From contig NZ_WSTC01000004.1 of the NCBI RefSeq assembly GCF_009789195.1, positions 124,001 through 188,000 on the forward strand: a stretch of DNA of 64,000 nucleotides, written 5' to 3'. The stretch comes from Paenibacillus sp. MMS18-CY102. GTDB lineage: Bacteria > Bacillota > Bacilli > Paenibacillales > Paenibacillaceae. Position numbers and translations under genes: made by a program. The notes under the pieces are model-generated. The model ran no database searches. It was not told the DNA's origin and saw only the letters and a program-made list of their open reading frames with translations. Of this stretch, positions 1 to 9,622 are shown piece by piece. Positions within the stretch are counted from its first letter, which is position 1, and each line of letters starts with the position of its first letter.

Positions 1-1274
1 ACATCTAGGCCAGCTTTTCGCAGTATTTGGCAATGTTTAACAACAACATTTACACCACCGCTAATTTCTGTTGATGGCAGAATAAAAGCAATATTATCAT
101 TCAAATGTGTTTCGATAAACGACGTTAAACCATTGCTCGTGCAGCTCGTTGTATAGTGCTCCATTACATGCTGAAAAGCCTGTTCAGCTAATCGAGTCCG
201 CTCTTCAGGATTGTCCAACAGTCGAGTTAATTCCGACTCCCAATCGTTAACATCATCACACAGAATCCCATTAACATTATTTCGTATGACTTCTTTAAAT
301 GCCCCTACATTGCTTGCAACAGTTGGCACTTTAACTAGCGCCGCTTCCATCCATTTATTTTCCGATTTTGCTTCATTAAATATTGTATCCTCAATAGGCG
401 CAAGATTAATATCGACGCTCGCAATAATGCTTGGGAGTTTAGTCCAATCGGCGAATGGTTCCGTTATAATTTGATTACGATACGGTTCAAGTTCAGTTGG
501 AATATCCAATATCCCGACAACTTTCAGGCATACATTTTTCCGTGATGCTAGCAGCTTCTGTACAACTGGCATAATTAGTTTAAAATCATCATTATGCGTA
601 ATGCTTCCACTAAAGTAACCCAATATGATTTTATCAGCATCGTTTTCCTGATTCTTTAATGCTTCTTGAGAAAGTTCCACCATTCGCTCTGAAGCAACAT
701 TACGGTTGATAAAAACCTCAGGCACATAATGGCCAAGCTCTTCTGCCAACCTTGTCGTTGTGGTTATGCCAATATCACATAGTTCTAATGTTTTACGCAT
801 GCGATTGACCCCGTCCATATATAAATCATATTGACGTTGATCCATCGTCTTCAAATATTTTACTTGAGATACATATTTCTCATCGATCACAAGATCATCA
901 ATATCATAGAACACTTTTTTGTTAAAATACTTTGCGCGATGAATGAACTGCTCGACAACTTCAGTATGGGGGCATCGGAAGAAAACAAAGCCTCGGTAAC
1001 GTTTTACCATCTCAAGTGTCAAGCTTTCGAAATAGACTTGATCACAAGAATACCCGCTAAAATGAAGTTGCTCTAATTGATGGTCTACACGATATCTAGA
1101 TGGATGTGGAAGCATACAGCCGTTGATGAATAAAATGTCTTTATAGCTCTTTGATTCTATTTTACCGTTTTTAATTTTTCTTTTTGTATATTGCACTGTT
1201 TTTCTTACAAGCGACGGAACACCTTCGTAACGAACTGTCGCATAAGACTTTTTCAGTAACAACTTTATGCCCAT
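1..1274 (-). CDS. Two-domain glycosyltransferase (C-terminus beyond window)
   Basis: Open reading frame running off the left edge; 424 residues are visible. The ATG at 1274 follows an AAAGGTGG ribosome site 15 bp after the preceding gene. Residues about 150-360 look like the C-terminal half of a GT-B glycosyltransferase (GYFSGSITHNDDF, then a hydrophobic EAALVKVPTVAS stretch followed by a GILCDD segment). Near residue 390 a new N-terminal GT-B signature starts (ILPSTEISGGVNVV), so a second transferase domain is truncated by the window. Two-domain enzymes of this kind occur in ABC-exported glycan clusters, which fits the downstream position of this gene in an operon with an ABC-2 exporter. Sugar specificity cannot be read. 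Confidence 0.8.
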   Translation of the reverse strand, partial: MGIKLLLKKSYATVRYEGVPSLVRKTVQYTKRKIKNGKIESKSYKDILFINGCMLPHPSRYRVDHQLEQLHFSGYSCDQVYFESLTLEMVKRYRGFVFFRCPHTEVVEQFIHRAKYFNKKVFYDIDDLVIDEKYVSQVKYLKTMDQRQYDLYMDGVNRMRKTLELCDIGITTTTRLAEELGHYVPEVFINRNVASERMVELSQEALKNQENDADKIILGYFSGSITHNDDFKLIMPVVQKLLASRKNVCLKVVGILDIPTELEPYRNQIITEPFADWTKLPSIIASVDINLAPIEDTIFNEAKSENKWMEAALVKVPTVASNVGAFKEVIRNNVNGILCDDVNDWESELTRLLDNPEERTRLAEQAFQHVMEHYTTSCTSNGLTSFIETHLNDNIAFILPSTEISGGVNVVVKHCQILRKAGLD

Positions 1275-1289
1275 TGAATCCACCTTTAT

Positions 1290-2150
1290 TCACTCTATTA
1301 TTTTTGATGCTTGCTTTACTTTGTGCTGTATTTCACGCACATAAGGCTTTTCTCCCTCACCTGAAGAAGTAGACCCTTCGATTACCCTCCAATGATAAAG
1401 CACTTTAGGGATATGATGTATTCGATCAGTCTTGGCCATAACCCGTAAAGCTAAATCCCAATCTTGCGCACCTTCCAAACCAACTTTCAGCCCACCTAAC
1501 TCTTTTACAAGTGAAGTGCGATATACGGATAAATGGCATACGAAATTCATTTGTCTCAGCAATTCCCTTCCCCATTTTCGTTTAAAGAAAGGTCTCTCTC
1601 TCCTGCCATTTATCCATTTATCCTCATTACTAAATAAAAGATCTACATTAGGGTCATTATTAATAGATTTCACTACTTCATAAATTGCGTTTACCGTCAG
1701 CAGATCATCATGGTCAAGAAAGGCAATGAAGTCGCCTCTCGCTTGATCAATCGCTGTATTCGAGCAAGCTGAAATATGGCCATTCTGCATTCGATAGGTT
1801 ACGCGAATCCTGCTATCCTTACTCGCAAATTCATCCAATACATGGCGTATATGAGGAAGAGTAGAGCAATCATCAGCAATACAAAGCTCCCAGTATGGAT
1901 AAACCTGATTCAACACTGATTCCACACATTCTCTCAAGTATACTTCTTTTATGTTGTATACTGGAAGGATAATCGATATTAAAGGCTTCTGCAAAAATGT
2001 ATTAATTTCGCATTCCGCTTTTTCCAAGTCGAATTGTTCATTACGCTCAATCCATTTATCGTACCATTTTCGCCCAAATAACACTGTTCGAAAATTCATA
2101 AAAATATGAAACCTAATTAACAATTTCCAAAATTTATAACCGAAGTCCAT
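1290..2150 (-). CDS. GT2 family glycosyltransferase
   Basis: 286 residues. A GT-A fold transferase: ISIILPVYN at about residue 58 opens the nucleotide-binding domain, ADDCS follows, and AFLDHDD is the metal-binding DxD-type motif. EGAQDWDLALR near residue 228 is the acceptor-side ED-like motif of GT2 enzymes. The first 50 residues (amphipathic, RFHIFMNFRTVLFGR) may associate with the membrane. It probably adds a sugar from a nucleotide donor to the lipid-linked glycan exported by the adjacent ABC transporter. It sits between the exporter ATPase (22 bp upstream) and the two-domain glycosyltransferase (15 bp downstream), so is co-transcribed. Substrate unknown. Confidence 0.88.
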   Translation of the reverse strand: MDFGYKFWKLLIRFHIFMNFRTVLFGRKWYDKWIERNEQFDLEKAECEINTFLQKPLISIILPVYNIKEVYLRECVESVLNQVYPYWELCIADDCSTLPHIRHVLDEFASKDSRIRVTYRMQNGHISACSNTAIDQARGDFIAFLDHDDLLTVNAIYEVVKSINNDPNVDLLFSNEDKWINGRRERPFFKRKWGRELLRQMNFVCHLSVYRTSLVKELGGLKVGLEGAQDWDLALRVMAKTDRIHHIPKVLYHWRVIEGSTSSGEGEKPYVREIQHKVKQASKIIE

Positions 2151-2172
2151 AAACGCCTCACCTTACTCCACA

Positions 2173-2916
2173 CTATGTGTAGGTAGAATAATAGAAATCG
2201 CAGACATCGGCAATTTCCCCCTCACGGATGACGCGGCCTTTTTCAAGAATTAAACCTCTACTGCACATATTGCGGATTTGATCAATCGAATGCGAAACAA
2301 GAATAACACTCGTGCCCCGGCTAATCATATTACGGATTTTCTCCTCACATTTTTGCTGGAACCGAAAATCGCCAACAGCCAATATCTCATCAACGATCAA
2401 CACATCGGGATTAGTAACCGTAGCAATAGAAAACCCAAGCCTAGCGTACATCCCTGACGAAAAGTTTTTGATAGGGACATCTAAGAACTCATGCAGTTCC
2501 GAGAAGTCCACAATTTCATCAAAATGCCCTCTTACTTGCTTCTTACTGAAACCCAGTACTGCTCCATTCAAAAATATATTTTCTCTTGCAGTTAACTCCG
2601 GATCAAACCCTGCGCCCAATTCGATCAATGGTGCCATTGTTCCAGCAACGCTTACCGTACCATTGGTCGGCTTTAATACTCCCGCAATCACTTTCAGCAA
2701 CGTACTTTTCCCTGCTCCATTCAAACCGAGTATTCCATACAATTCTCCCCGATTAATCGAGAATGAAACATCATTCAACGCCCAAAACTCTGTGTACGAT
2801 ATTTTATTCTTAAGCTTCTTAATCCAATATTCTTTAAATGTCGAGATCTTTTCAGATGCCATATTGAATCGCATCGAAACATTTTCTACACGAACGATTT
2901 CATTAGGATCAGCCAT
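2173..2916 (-). CDS. Polysaccharide/teichoic acid ABC exporter ATP-binding protein
   Basis: 247 residues. Walker A GLNGAGKST near residue 65, signature NFSSGMYARLGFS near 153, Walker B VLIVDEILAVGD near 178 and the H-loop VSHS are all intact. The arrangement and the EILAVGD Walker B are typical of the TagH/Wzt/RfbB group that powers export of lipid-linked glycans through an ABC-2 permease. Unlike long Wzt proteins it stops soon after the ATPase core, so it lacks the C-terminal carbohydrate-binding domain. The permease lies 12 bp upstream in the same operon. The ATG is preceded by AAGGAG. Confidence 0.9.
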   Translation of the reverse strand: MADPNEIVRVENVSMRFNMASEKISTFKEYWIKKLKNKISYTEFWALNDVSFSINRGELYGILGLNGAGKSTLLKVIAGVLKPTNGTVSVAGTMAPLIELGAGFDPELTARENIFLNGAVLGFSKKQVRGHFDEIVDFSELHEFLDVPIKNFSSGMYARLGFSIATVTNPDVLIVDEILAVGDFRFQQKCEEKIRNMISRGTSVILVSHSIDQIRNMCSRGLILEKGRVIREGEIADVCDFYYSTYT

Positions 2917-2928
2917 TATTCTTACTCC

Positions 2929-3714
2929 TTAAATATACAAAATAAATTGATCCTGACGCCGTTTAAACAAGTAAACCCCCGCCAGCAACGTAACAAAAGC
3001 ATAGCTCGCACATTGGACATTTAACTCCCAAGTCGGGATCGAACCATACAAAAGCCCTTCGCGGAAATGTGTAATGAAGTAATATAACGGATTCCCGTTG
3101 AGTAAGAACATGTACTTATCCGGCATAATCTCCATTGGATAAATAATCGGCGTCGCATACATCCAAGCAGTAAGGAACACCCCGTAAATATGTTCAATGT
3201 CCCTAAAGAAAACAACGATACTGCACAAAATCAATCCGACACCCACACTAAAGACGAATATGTAGAATATCGAAATAAAACTAAACAATAATGTTGCTTT
3301 TAATGCAACACCCGTTGTCAGACAAACGATTAGAACTGCAATGAATGAAAAACACATATTAACTAAAGAATAAAGAACTTTCGAAACCGGAAAAATATAC
3401 TTAGGTATATACACCTTTTTAATAATTTGGCCTGATGAATAAATGGAGGACATCGCTAGTGATGTCGCTTCAGAGAAGAAAGAGAACAATACTTGTCCAC
3501 TAATAACATAAGCAGCAAAATTTTCGATATTAAAACGGAATAGTTCTTTAAATACCAGAGTTAAAATTGTCATTGTCAAAAGCGGATTGAGCAAGCTCCA
3601 CACTACACCGAGTACCGATCGTTTGTATTTGATCTTGATATCCTTAAGAACAAGCAACTTCAACAAATCACGATACTTAAAAAAGTTTCTCATATATCTT
3701 CCATATTCATTCAT
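2929..3714 (-). CDS. ABC-2 type polysaccharide export permease
   Basis: 261 residues with about six hydrophobic segments. The cytosolic N-terminus contains LVLKDIKIKYKRSVLGVVWSLLNPLL, the hallmark of TagG/Wzm/RfbA permeases. The C-terminal part carries TAWMYATPIIYP and NGNPLYYFITHFR, also characteristic of the family. It pairs with the ATPase 12 bp downstream to move a completed undecaprenyl-linked glycan across the membrane. Co-oriented with the DUF2142 gene upstream and two glycosyltransferases downstream. Confidence 0.9.
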   Translation of the reverse strand: MNEYGRYMRNFFKYRDLLKLLVLKDIKIKYKRSVLGVVWSLLNPLLTMTILTLVFKELFRFNIENFAAYVISGQVLFSFFSEATSLAMSSIYSSGQIIKKVYIPKYIFPVSKVLYSLVNMCFSFIAVLIVCLTTGVALKATLLFSFISIFYIFVFSVGVGLILCSIVVFFRDIEHIYGVFLTAWMYATPIIYPMEIMPDKYMFLLNGNPLYYFITHFREGLLYGSIPTWELNVQCASYAFVTLLAGVYLFKRRQDQFILYI

Positions 3715-3747
3715 ATTCTACTCACCATACATCTTTCCTAATTATTG

Positions 3748-5160
3748 TTAGATCCAATAACGCAAAAGCAGCATTGCAATCGTCACTAACCCACTACATA
3801 TACCTAGAGTTGGTATAGATCCACTTATAAGGCCCATCGCCTTCTCTCTCCATTGACGAAACAATCCCGTTGTTGGATATAAGAGAGTCAACCCTAGAAT
3901 AACACATGGAATAAAATACCTGCCTTGTACACCGGACACAATTCGATATCCTACACCGCCAATCTCAGGGATCGAAGTCCAGATAATGTACAGTGACGTT
4001 TCGACTAGAAGCAGAATGAATAAGAAAATCCCGACGGTTATTATTTTATCCTTCCACTGTAATTGTATCCCTTTATTAGTATCAAAAATAGCCAACACCA
4101 ACAACCCAATCAGATAAGCAATAATAAACAACATCGGCAAGTTAGTGTCTAGCCAACCTAAATTCCCAACGAAGCTATTGATATAGTAGAATCTTAGTTC
4201 CATAAACGTTCTTGCGAGAACCTTTATGTACTCGACTGGATGGTACAATATAAACTTAACTTGCTCCGTGCCGTTCGACGTACCCCCTGGCGATGCCAGC
4301 GCTATCTGCGTCAGCAGCATCCAAGCCAAGTGTGTTACTGCCCCTGTCCCCCATATAATACCGATCGATTTCCAGCGTTCTTTTGTATTTCTAAATTTCG
4401 ATACTGGAATTAACAAGACTAGCAACAGCAACGGATAGTAAATAAGTTTCAGCTCTATTAGAAGCACGGCTGCAATACATAAAAAAATAATACTTTTCCT
4501 TGTGATCTGCGTTTGCGAGCTATCGTAGCTCAATCGGAGTATATAAGAAACCACTAGTAGGGAAACACCTATGACCATTGAATCGTAGTTAAGAGAGGAC
4601 GCTAAAGATAGGGTCATCGGCATCATGCCTAGCATAAACATCACGTGCTTGTAGAACGGCATAAGTTTAATAGCATAAAACATACATGCTAAGAAAAACA
4701 AAAGATTGCCCAATCTTCCCGTATACAGGTAGAAAGCAGGGTTAATAAGATCAGGACTACACAACCAAACTATAGGCTTCACCAATAAAATCATTGTTAC
4801 TTGCGGAATGTATAAGAGCGGGTGTACAGTTGCTGTGCTGTAAGGAGTAAATACCTTTTCCCCTTTCATATCGACCGGAAAATTCAAACTTTGCAACTGG
4901 GTAAATGTATATTTAACCTCCGTGTTCCCAATTTGATTTCGATGCTTGTTCTCAAATTCTAGCACTGCTGGAGGGAAGTAATTACCCTTTACCTGATCAA
5001 CGGTCTTAGGAAGCAAATCAAAATTTGAGACCAAATATGTTTTTTTGAAATGGCTATCTTCATCTGCCATTTGAAATGGTGGCGTTAGTATGATGATGAG
5101 AAGCCCAAAAACGAATGCTATACTTAAAAATCTTTTTTCTAACGAATGCATTGAAATCAC
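3748..5160 (-). CDS. DUF2142 family polytopic membrane protein
   Basis: 470 residues with around eleven hydrophobic segments. Immediately after the first membrane segment it has PPFQMADEDSHFKKTYLVS, which matches the PPFQ-DE-HF motif of DUF2142 proteins. These are predicted GT-C-like membrane proteins commonly found in cell-surface polysaccharide loci; function is not established. The gene is 33 bp upstream of the ABC-2 permease gene on the same strand, so probably belongs to the same glycan operon. The ATG at 5160 lies next to MISMHSLEKRF; a start at the MHSLE methionine is also possible. Confidence 0.8.
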   Translation of the reverse strand: MISMHSLEKRFLSIAFVFGLLIIILTPPFQMADEDSHFKKTYLVSNFDLLPKTVDQVKGNYFPPAVLEFENKHRNQIGNTEVKYTFTQLQSLNFPVDMKGEKVFTPYSTATVHPLLYIPQVTMILLVKPIVWLCSPDLINPAFYLYTGRLGNLLFFLACMFYAIKLMPFYKHVMFMLGMMPMTLSLASSLNYDSMVIGVSLLVVSYILRLSYDSSQTQITRKSIIFLCIAAVLLIELKLIYYPLLLLVLLIPVSKFRNTKERWKSIGIIWGTGAVTHLAWMLLTQIALASPGGTSNGTEQVKFILYHPVEYIKVLARTFMELRFYYINSFVGNLGWLDTNLPMLFIIAYLIGLLVLAIFDTNKGIQLQWKDKIITVGIFLFILLLVETSLYIIWTSIPEIGGVGYRIVSGVQGRYFIPCVILGLTLLYPTTGLFRQWREKAMGLISGSIPTLGICSGLVTIAMLLLRYWI

Positions 5161-5245
5161 GTCTACTCATCCTTTTAAACATATCCGGATTGTGTTGATT
5201 ATTATGGCCTGCTGTAACCCAGCTTTATCCGTTATGTACAGATTT

Positions 5246-6280
5246 TTACGGCTGATTTATTAAACTTATCAATTTGACTACAACTGCGTACGTTAGCTTA
5301 TATGTTACAGCGAACAAGAGTGCAATAACAAAACATAAAGGAAATTGAATGAAATATAATTGTGCATGATATCCCGTTAACAATTGAGGAAATGCATCTT
5401 TTACAATTTCGCCAGACAATTTATCCGCGACCATATAACAAAGATAAATTTCTAATGTAATTGCCCCCACAAATGATAGAACACTATTAATTACTCTGCT
5501 ATGCAAGTCAATCTTATAAAGCAAGCCAAAAATACTGAAGGAAATGATAACGGTCAGTATTGAACCATATCCACCACCAATGCCTCTGAAAGGCCCTCCA
5601 CCTGCGAAATGAAAATCAAGCAATGACATGCCCACAGGAATGCCCACTAACAGCAAGCAATATGCCTTTGGAGAGCCGCGGCTGGAATTTCCTAAAATAC
5701 GCCCCTAGCGCATAGTAAGTTAATGGGAAAAATTCCTTCCACCAATTTGGCAAAAAGATTTGCTTTTCACCTTTAAACATCGCGGGAATGCTGTTCCAAA
5801 ATTCCGGAACCGCAGTTACGGCCAACAATGCCACGATCAAAAAGATAAATTGACGTTTTTCTAAATGTTCAATCATGGCGTTAAAATACGGGATTAGCAA
5901 ATAAAATCCAAAGAAGAAACTCATATACCAATAGTAGCCCGGGAATTGGAAAATATAATACATAGAGTTTTTTGCAACGTTCGCAGTGCCATTCACAATT
6001 ATCGCCGTAAGTGCAGAAAACAATATAAAAGGAATTACATACTTATAAATGTTTTTGTAGTACGTTCTTGTCGGCTTTTTATTACATTGCAAGTATCCAG
6101 TCGCCATTAAAAACAAGCCAATACAAGAAAATGACCCCCATCTCACAATAGCTTCCAGTACATTCGGGAAGTCCTTATATGGCTGCGCATAGAATCCGTA
6201 ATTCAAAAAAAGTGCAATGAAGGCACTAAAATAACTGCGAGAACTTTAATAATATCTAAACCTATTATTCGGTTTTGCAT
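5246..6280 (-). pseudogene. Acyltransferase-3 family membrane protein, disrupted by two frameshifts
   Basis: Three reading frames must be joined to recover one protein of about 345 residues. The ATG at 6280 (ribosome site AAGGGG) encodes MQNRIIGLDIIKVLAVILV, typical of the N-terminus of acyltransferase-3 proteins, and stops after LHFF. In the T7 run at 6211-6217 one extra T would restore the frame to LNYGFYAQPYKDFPN. That second frame runs to about 5660 (RKFQPRLSKGILL), where another single-base shift leads to LLLVGIPVGMSLLDFHF and a normal end at 5246. An intact family member would O-acylate surface glycan using about ten membrane segments. Either the gene is dead or the assembly has errors; two independent lesions favour decay. 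Confidence 0.72.
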
Positions 6281-6440
6281 AACTTGCCCCTTGTCATAGT
6301 TAGTTAATAAGCCTCCGTTTAATAAAGGAGCCCGCCCGCTATCTTTTCCATCTGAACTCTACCTGTTACAATAGTTGTATTACTGTCTTGCTTTAATCAC
6401 ACTTATGAATAAATAATAATTAAGGAGTCTCTCACATCCA

Positions 6441-8897
6441 ATGAAAAAGAAACGAAATGAATCCTCATCAACCGCAACAATCGTCGCCTTACTACTTGGC
6501 CTCTGGTTCCTCATCTTCCCGTACAAAACAGGCCTGTTCAACGCCATGCTTTTCAGCTTCGAAAATTCGATTCTGCGGGCTTCCCTGTACTTGGTTCTTC
6601 TGTTGCTCGGGGTGTCAGCCGTTGCCATCGCCAAGCGCAATGAGGCTGATTCATCAGCGACATGGATTGCCACATCAGTCTGGGTAATCCCGCTATGCTA
6701 CGTTCTTTCATCGTTCAGCGCAGTGTCAGCCTACTATTCACATTGGATGATTTTAATCAACGGATTAGCGGCAGCCTTCTTCTTCATCGCTGTAATTGGC
6801 ACCCGGCACGCGTTGGGCCGAAGCATTCTTGAATGGTCCATTGTCGCTTCTGGTTACATTATTGTCGCATGGGGAATGTTGAACGCATTCGGCCTCGCAT
6901 ACAGCCGCGATGCCTTGTGGCAAGCGCAGCCTGGCCAGTTCCGCTTAGCGTCCGTCTTCCAATATTCCAATACATATGCAGCCTTGCTGATCGCGCTCTT
7001 CTTGGTTGCACTTTACTATTCGACACATGTGAAAAACCTTTACTGGCGTGCACTGCACGCAATAATGCTTGTCCCAATCTTCATCTCGTTTATGTTAACG
7101 TTGTCGCGGGCTGCATTGTTGCTATTGCCTGTGTTAGTGCTTTGCCTTCTTCCGTTTCTACGCTTGTCGAAACAAATTCTGCTTTTATTGTACATGATTG
7201 TGTCGATTGGCGCATCCCTTATCATTTTGAGTAAAATCGACTCGAATATGCTCGAAATCGCGCTGCAAGTCGTGCCTAGCGGGCTACAGGGCGACGCCCA
7301 GCTATTCTCTCCATTCGATCGGTTATCTTGGTCCGGATGGTTGCCATTACTTGGCGTTTCCGCTGTTGTCGCGTTCTGCGCCTTGTTATTGCACGGGAAA
7401 TTGGAGCATTGGCTGGATAGCCGCCTGACTCGAATCCAAGGCCGAAAATGGTCACTGTTCGCAGTCCCGGCAGTACTTATCGTACTCTTCGCACTCGGTG
7501 CAGCCCTGGTGCTCGGCAGCAGTGCAGTGCGTGGCATACTTCCAGCTTCAATCGCCGACCGGATTGAGAACATTAATTTCCAGCAGCATAGCGTACTGGA
7601 ACGCGGAACATTTTATAAAGATGCATTGAAAGTGTCTGCTGATTATCCCGTGCTTGGTGCAGGTGGCGGCGGCTGGGCGGATTTGTACCAGCAATATCAG
7701 AATAACCCGTACACTAGCCGGCAAGCACATAACTATTTTATCCAAGTGTTAGTTGAGACAGGCTGGGTCGGGCTGATTGCGCATCTTGCCTTCTTCATCG
7801 CCATGCTAGCTCTCTATATTCGCGGCCATATCCGCCATCCTGAGCGCCGCGGCAGCCATATAGTACTGTTCATTATGGCTTTTGCTATTCTCGCGCATAG
7901 CATACTCGATTTTGACATGAGCTTCGTGTACATGATTGCAGTCGTATTCGCTTGCTTAGGTGCATCGGCAACTGCATTCGCTCCGGCAGCCGTCAAGAAA
8001 GTGGTTGAAAGCGAAGAACGCACATCGCCCGCAGCAAGCTGGGCCAATTGGATCGTTCCATCTGCTACAGGCGTGATCGCGGTCATCGCAATCTTCTACA
8101 CCGGACACCAGCTTAGCGCACATGCTAACTATGACAAAGCAATCGCACTCGTTCAGCAAGAAAAACCGATTGACGAGGTGCTTGTGCCTCTCGATAAAGC
8201 GATCAAATCGAGCCCAGACCATCCGACGCTTTCGGCTGTAAAAAGCCAATGGCTCATGCAGGTCTATCAGCAAACGAAAACTGAAACGTATGCGAAAGAA
8301 GCAGGCGAGCTGCTTGGCCATCTCTATCAAGCAAATCCTTATGATGAGATGACATTGGGCGCAAAATACCAATACGAATTAATGGTCGGGCAAGAAGATG
8401 CCGCTCTCGCTACGCTAGATGAGCGCATTGCCAAGTTTAACTGGAACATCGATATGTACGGGGATGCCATGCGGCAATATGCGCTCAGCGGCTGGAACAC
8501 AGGAACGGAGAAGCTGGAGCGCCGCGAGCAGCTGTGGAAACATGTCGATGAGCTGCACGCGGAAGTGCTCCGCCGAATGGAAGAGCTGAAGAAGCTGCCA
8601 GAAGGCCAGCTTCAGGGGCGTTCGTTCGATATCACGCCTGCTATTCGCCAAGCACTTGGATTCGTTGCATATGGACGCGGCGACTATGCCAAAGCGATTG
8701 AATGGACACAGCCACTCGTAACAGACGATGTGAATAAGCTGAAGGAAAGCTCGGTTCTTGTGGAAGCACTCCGCATTTACTTAGCCGCACTTAATGCGAC
8801 TGGCCAATCCAATGATGGGCTGAAGAGCAAACTCATCGAGGCGAGCCCAGATGAAGAAGCTATGCTGAATGGCTTAATTGCAGGCCGGTCCAAGTAG
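6441..8897 (+). CDS. O-antigen ligase/polymerase-like membrane protein with C-terminal TPR region
   Basis: 818 residues. About eleven membrane segments fill the first 560 residues. The large loop contains GAGGGGWADLYQQYQNNPYTSRQAHNYFIQ, resembling the Wzy_C/WaaL loop with its conserved HN-F-Q pattern. After the last membrane segment (about 575) the remaining 240 residues are alpha-helical and soluble, with repeated A-Y-LG-LYQANP units suggestive of TPRs, presumably outside the membrane. Family members transfer or polymerise undecaprenyl-linked glycans on the outer face of the membrane. It reads away from the disrupted acyltransferase and starts at an ATG behind AAGGAG. Confidence 0.82.
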   Translation: MKKKRNESSSTATIVALLLGLWFLIFPYKTGLFNAMLFSFENSILRASLYLVLLLLGVSAVAIAKRNEADSSATWIATSVWVIPLCYVLSSFSAVSAYYSHWMILINGLAAAFFFIAVIGTRHALGRSILEWSIVASGYIIVAWGMLNAFGLAYSRDALWQAQPGQFRLASVFQYSNTYAALLIALFLVALYYSTHVKNLYWRALHAIMLVPIFISFMLTLSRAALLLLPVLVLCLLPFLRLSKQILLLLYMIVSIGASLIILSKIDSNMLEIALQVVPSGLQGDAQLFSPFDRLSWSGWLPLLGVSAVVAFCALLLHGKLEHWLDSRLTRIQGRKWSLFAVPAVLIVLFALGAALVLGSSAVRGILPASIADRIENINFQQHSVLERGTFYKDALKVSADYPVLGAGGGGWADLYQQYQNNPYTSRQAHNYFIQVLVETGWVGLIAHLAFFIAMLALYIRGHIRHPERRGSHIVLFIMAFAILAHSILDFDMSFVYMIAVVFACLGASATAFAPAAVKKVVESEERTSPAASWANWIVPSATGVIAVIAIFYTGHQLSAHANYDKAIALVQQEKPIDEVLVPLDKAIKSSPDHPTLSAVKSQWLMQVYQQTKTETYAKEAGELLGHLYQANPYDEMTLGAKYQYELMVGQEDAALATLDERIAKFNWNIDMYGDAMRQYALSGWNTGTEKLERREQLWKHVDELHAEVLRRMEELKKLPEGQLQGRSFDITPAIRQALGFVAYGRGDYAKAIEWTQPLVTDDVNKLKESSVLVEALRIYLAALNATGQSNDGLKSKLIEASPDEEAMLNGLIAGRSK

Positions 8898-8906
8898 TAG
8901 CATTTT

Positions 8907-9090
8907 CTAACGGACCTCAGCGCCGCTATCCCTCTCAAAAGGTGCCCGTTGCAAATGTAACAGACTCCACAGCCGTTATTTAGCCATTTTGCTGCCACAT
9001 GTGGATCAAATCGGACAAATAACGGCCGCTCGGTCCGTTAGAACGCAAATGGCCTGATTCGGGCTAAATAAGGGCTTCTCGGTCCGTTAG
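8907..9090. repeat. Mirrored four-copy palindromic repeat (family A, locus 1)
   Basis: The 318-bp gap after the ligase-like gene holds four ~27-bp units. Two are forward, CTAACGGAC...CCG(C/T)TAT at 8907 and 8957; two are inverted, AAATAA(C/G)GG...GGTCCGTTAG at 9015 and 9064. Spacing is about 48 bp within each pair. The whole block can pair with itself as a long imperfect hairpin. A second locus with the same forward-forward-inverted-inverted layout is at 31.9 kb. No gene is visible in the gap. Confidence 0.75.
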
Positions 9091-9123
9091 AATTCCAAAC
9101 AATCGGTTTCTTCTTATAAATAA

Positions 9124-9172
9124 AATAAGGGCGTCCCCAAGTTTACGCTTGCGGGACACCCTTATTTTTTTA
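9124..9172 (+). terminator. Rho-independent terminator
   Basis: Stem AATAAGGG-C-GTCCC with GGGAC-A-CCCTTATT closing a loop of about 15 bases, followed by a run of seven T. It terminates plus-strand transcription from the O-antigen-ligase-like gene, beyond the repeat block. Confidence 0.85.
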
Positions 9173-9185
9173 CAATAGGAAAACT

Positions 9186-9222
9186 GTAGCATTCATGATA
9201 CAATACGTATCATAAATGCTAC
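9186..9222. promoter_or_regulatory. 37-bp near-perfect palindrome, candidate operator
   Basis: Two 16-base arms, GTAGCATTCATGATAC and GTATCATAAATGCTAC, are inverted repeats with a single mismatch around a 5-base centre. It ends 29 bp before the small membrane protein start and has no T tract, so it is more likely a binding site for a dimeric repressor than a terminator. The regulator is not identifiable here. Confidence 0.6.
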
Positions 9223-9251
9223 AACATCCTATATCGGAGGCGCATTCCCTC

Positions 9252-9578
9252 ATGCAGTTCTCTCAGCTTGCTGCTTATCATGCAGCCGATTACTTCCCTT
9301 TCTTCCAAACCATTATCCTAACCCTATACGCGCTCATCATCCCGTCCGTGCTCAGCACGGGTTCGCTTTCCGCTATATCCGTCTCTAGCATTGCTGTATA
9401 TGCATCGCTGTTAATTATGTCCCACGCGATTGGCATGCGCAGCATGGCACGCATGCCTCGTTCGCTCGTTATGATTATCCCAACGGTACTCATTGCAGAT
9501 GCCGCCGTCATGCTTATTGGGTTTCACAGCTACGGTTATGGCGAGAAAGTTACGTCGCTTATCCTGCACGGGTTATAA
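9252..9578 (+). CDS. Small membrane protein of unknown function
   Basis: 108 residues from the ATG at 9252, which has TCGGAGG upstream; an in-frame ATG at 9216 lies inside the palindrome and has no ribosome site. Three or four hydrophobic segments are visible (TIILTLYALIIPSVLS, SSIAVYASLLIMSHAI, LVMIIPTVLIADAAVMLIGF), separated by a basic MRSMARMPR loop. I do not recognise the family. It is a single gene between a terminator and the convergent ugd gene, with its own candidate operator. Confidence 0.6.
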   Translation: MQFSQLAAYHAADYFPFFQTIILTLYALIIPSVLSTGSLSAISVSSIAVYASLLIMSHAIGMRSMARMPRSLVMIIPTVLIADAAVMLIGFHSYGYGEKVTSLILHGL

Positions 9579-9622
9579 TGATCTAAGCTGTGCAGGACAA
9601 GCAATCGCAACTGCATGCGTTG

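Noticed and set aside
2312-2932. 206-codon plus-strand frame
   Set aside because: Antisense to a textbook ABC ATPase with all motifs intact.
9186-9222. Terminator interpretation of the 37-bp palindrome
   Set aside because: No T run follows and a strong terminator already lies 14 bp upstream.
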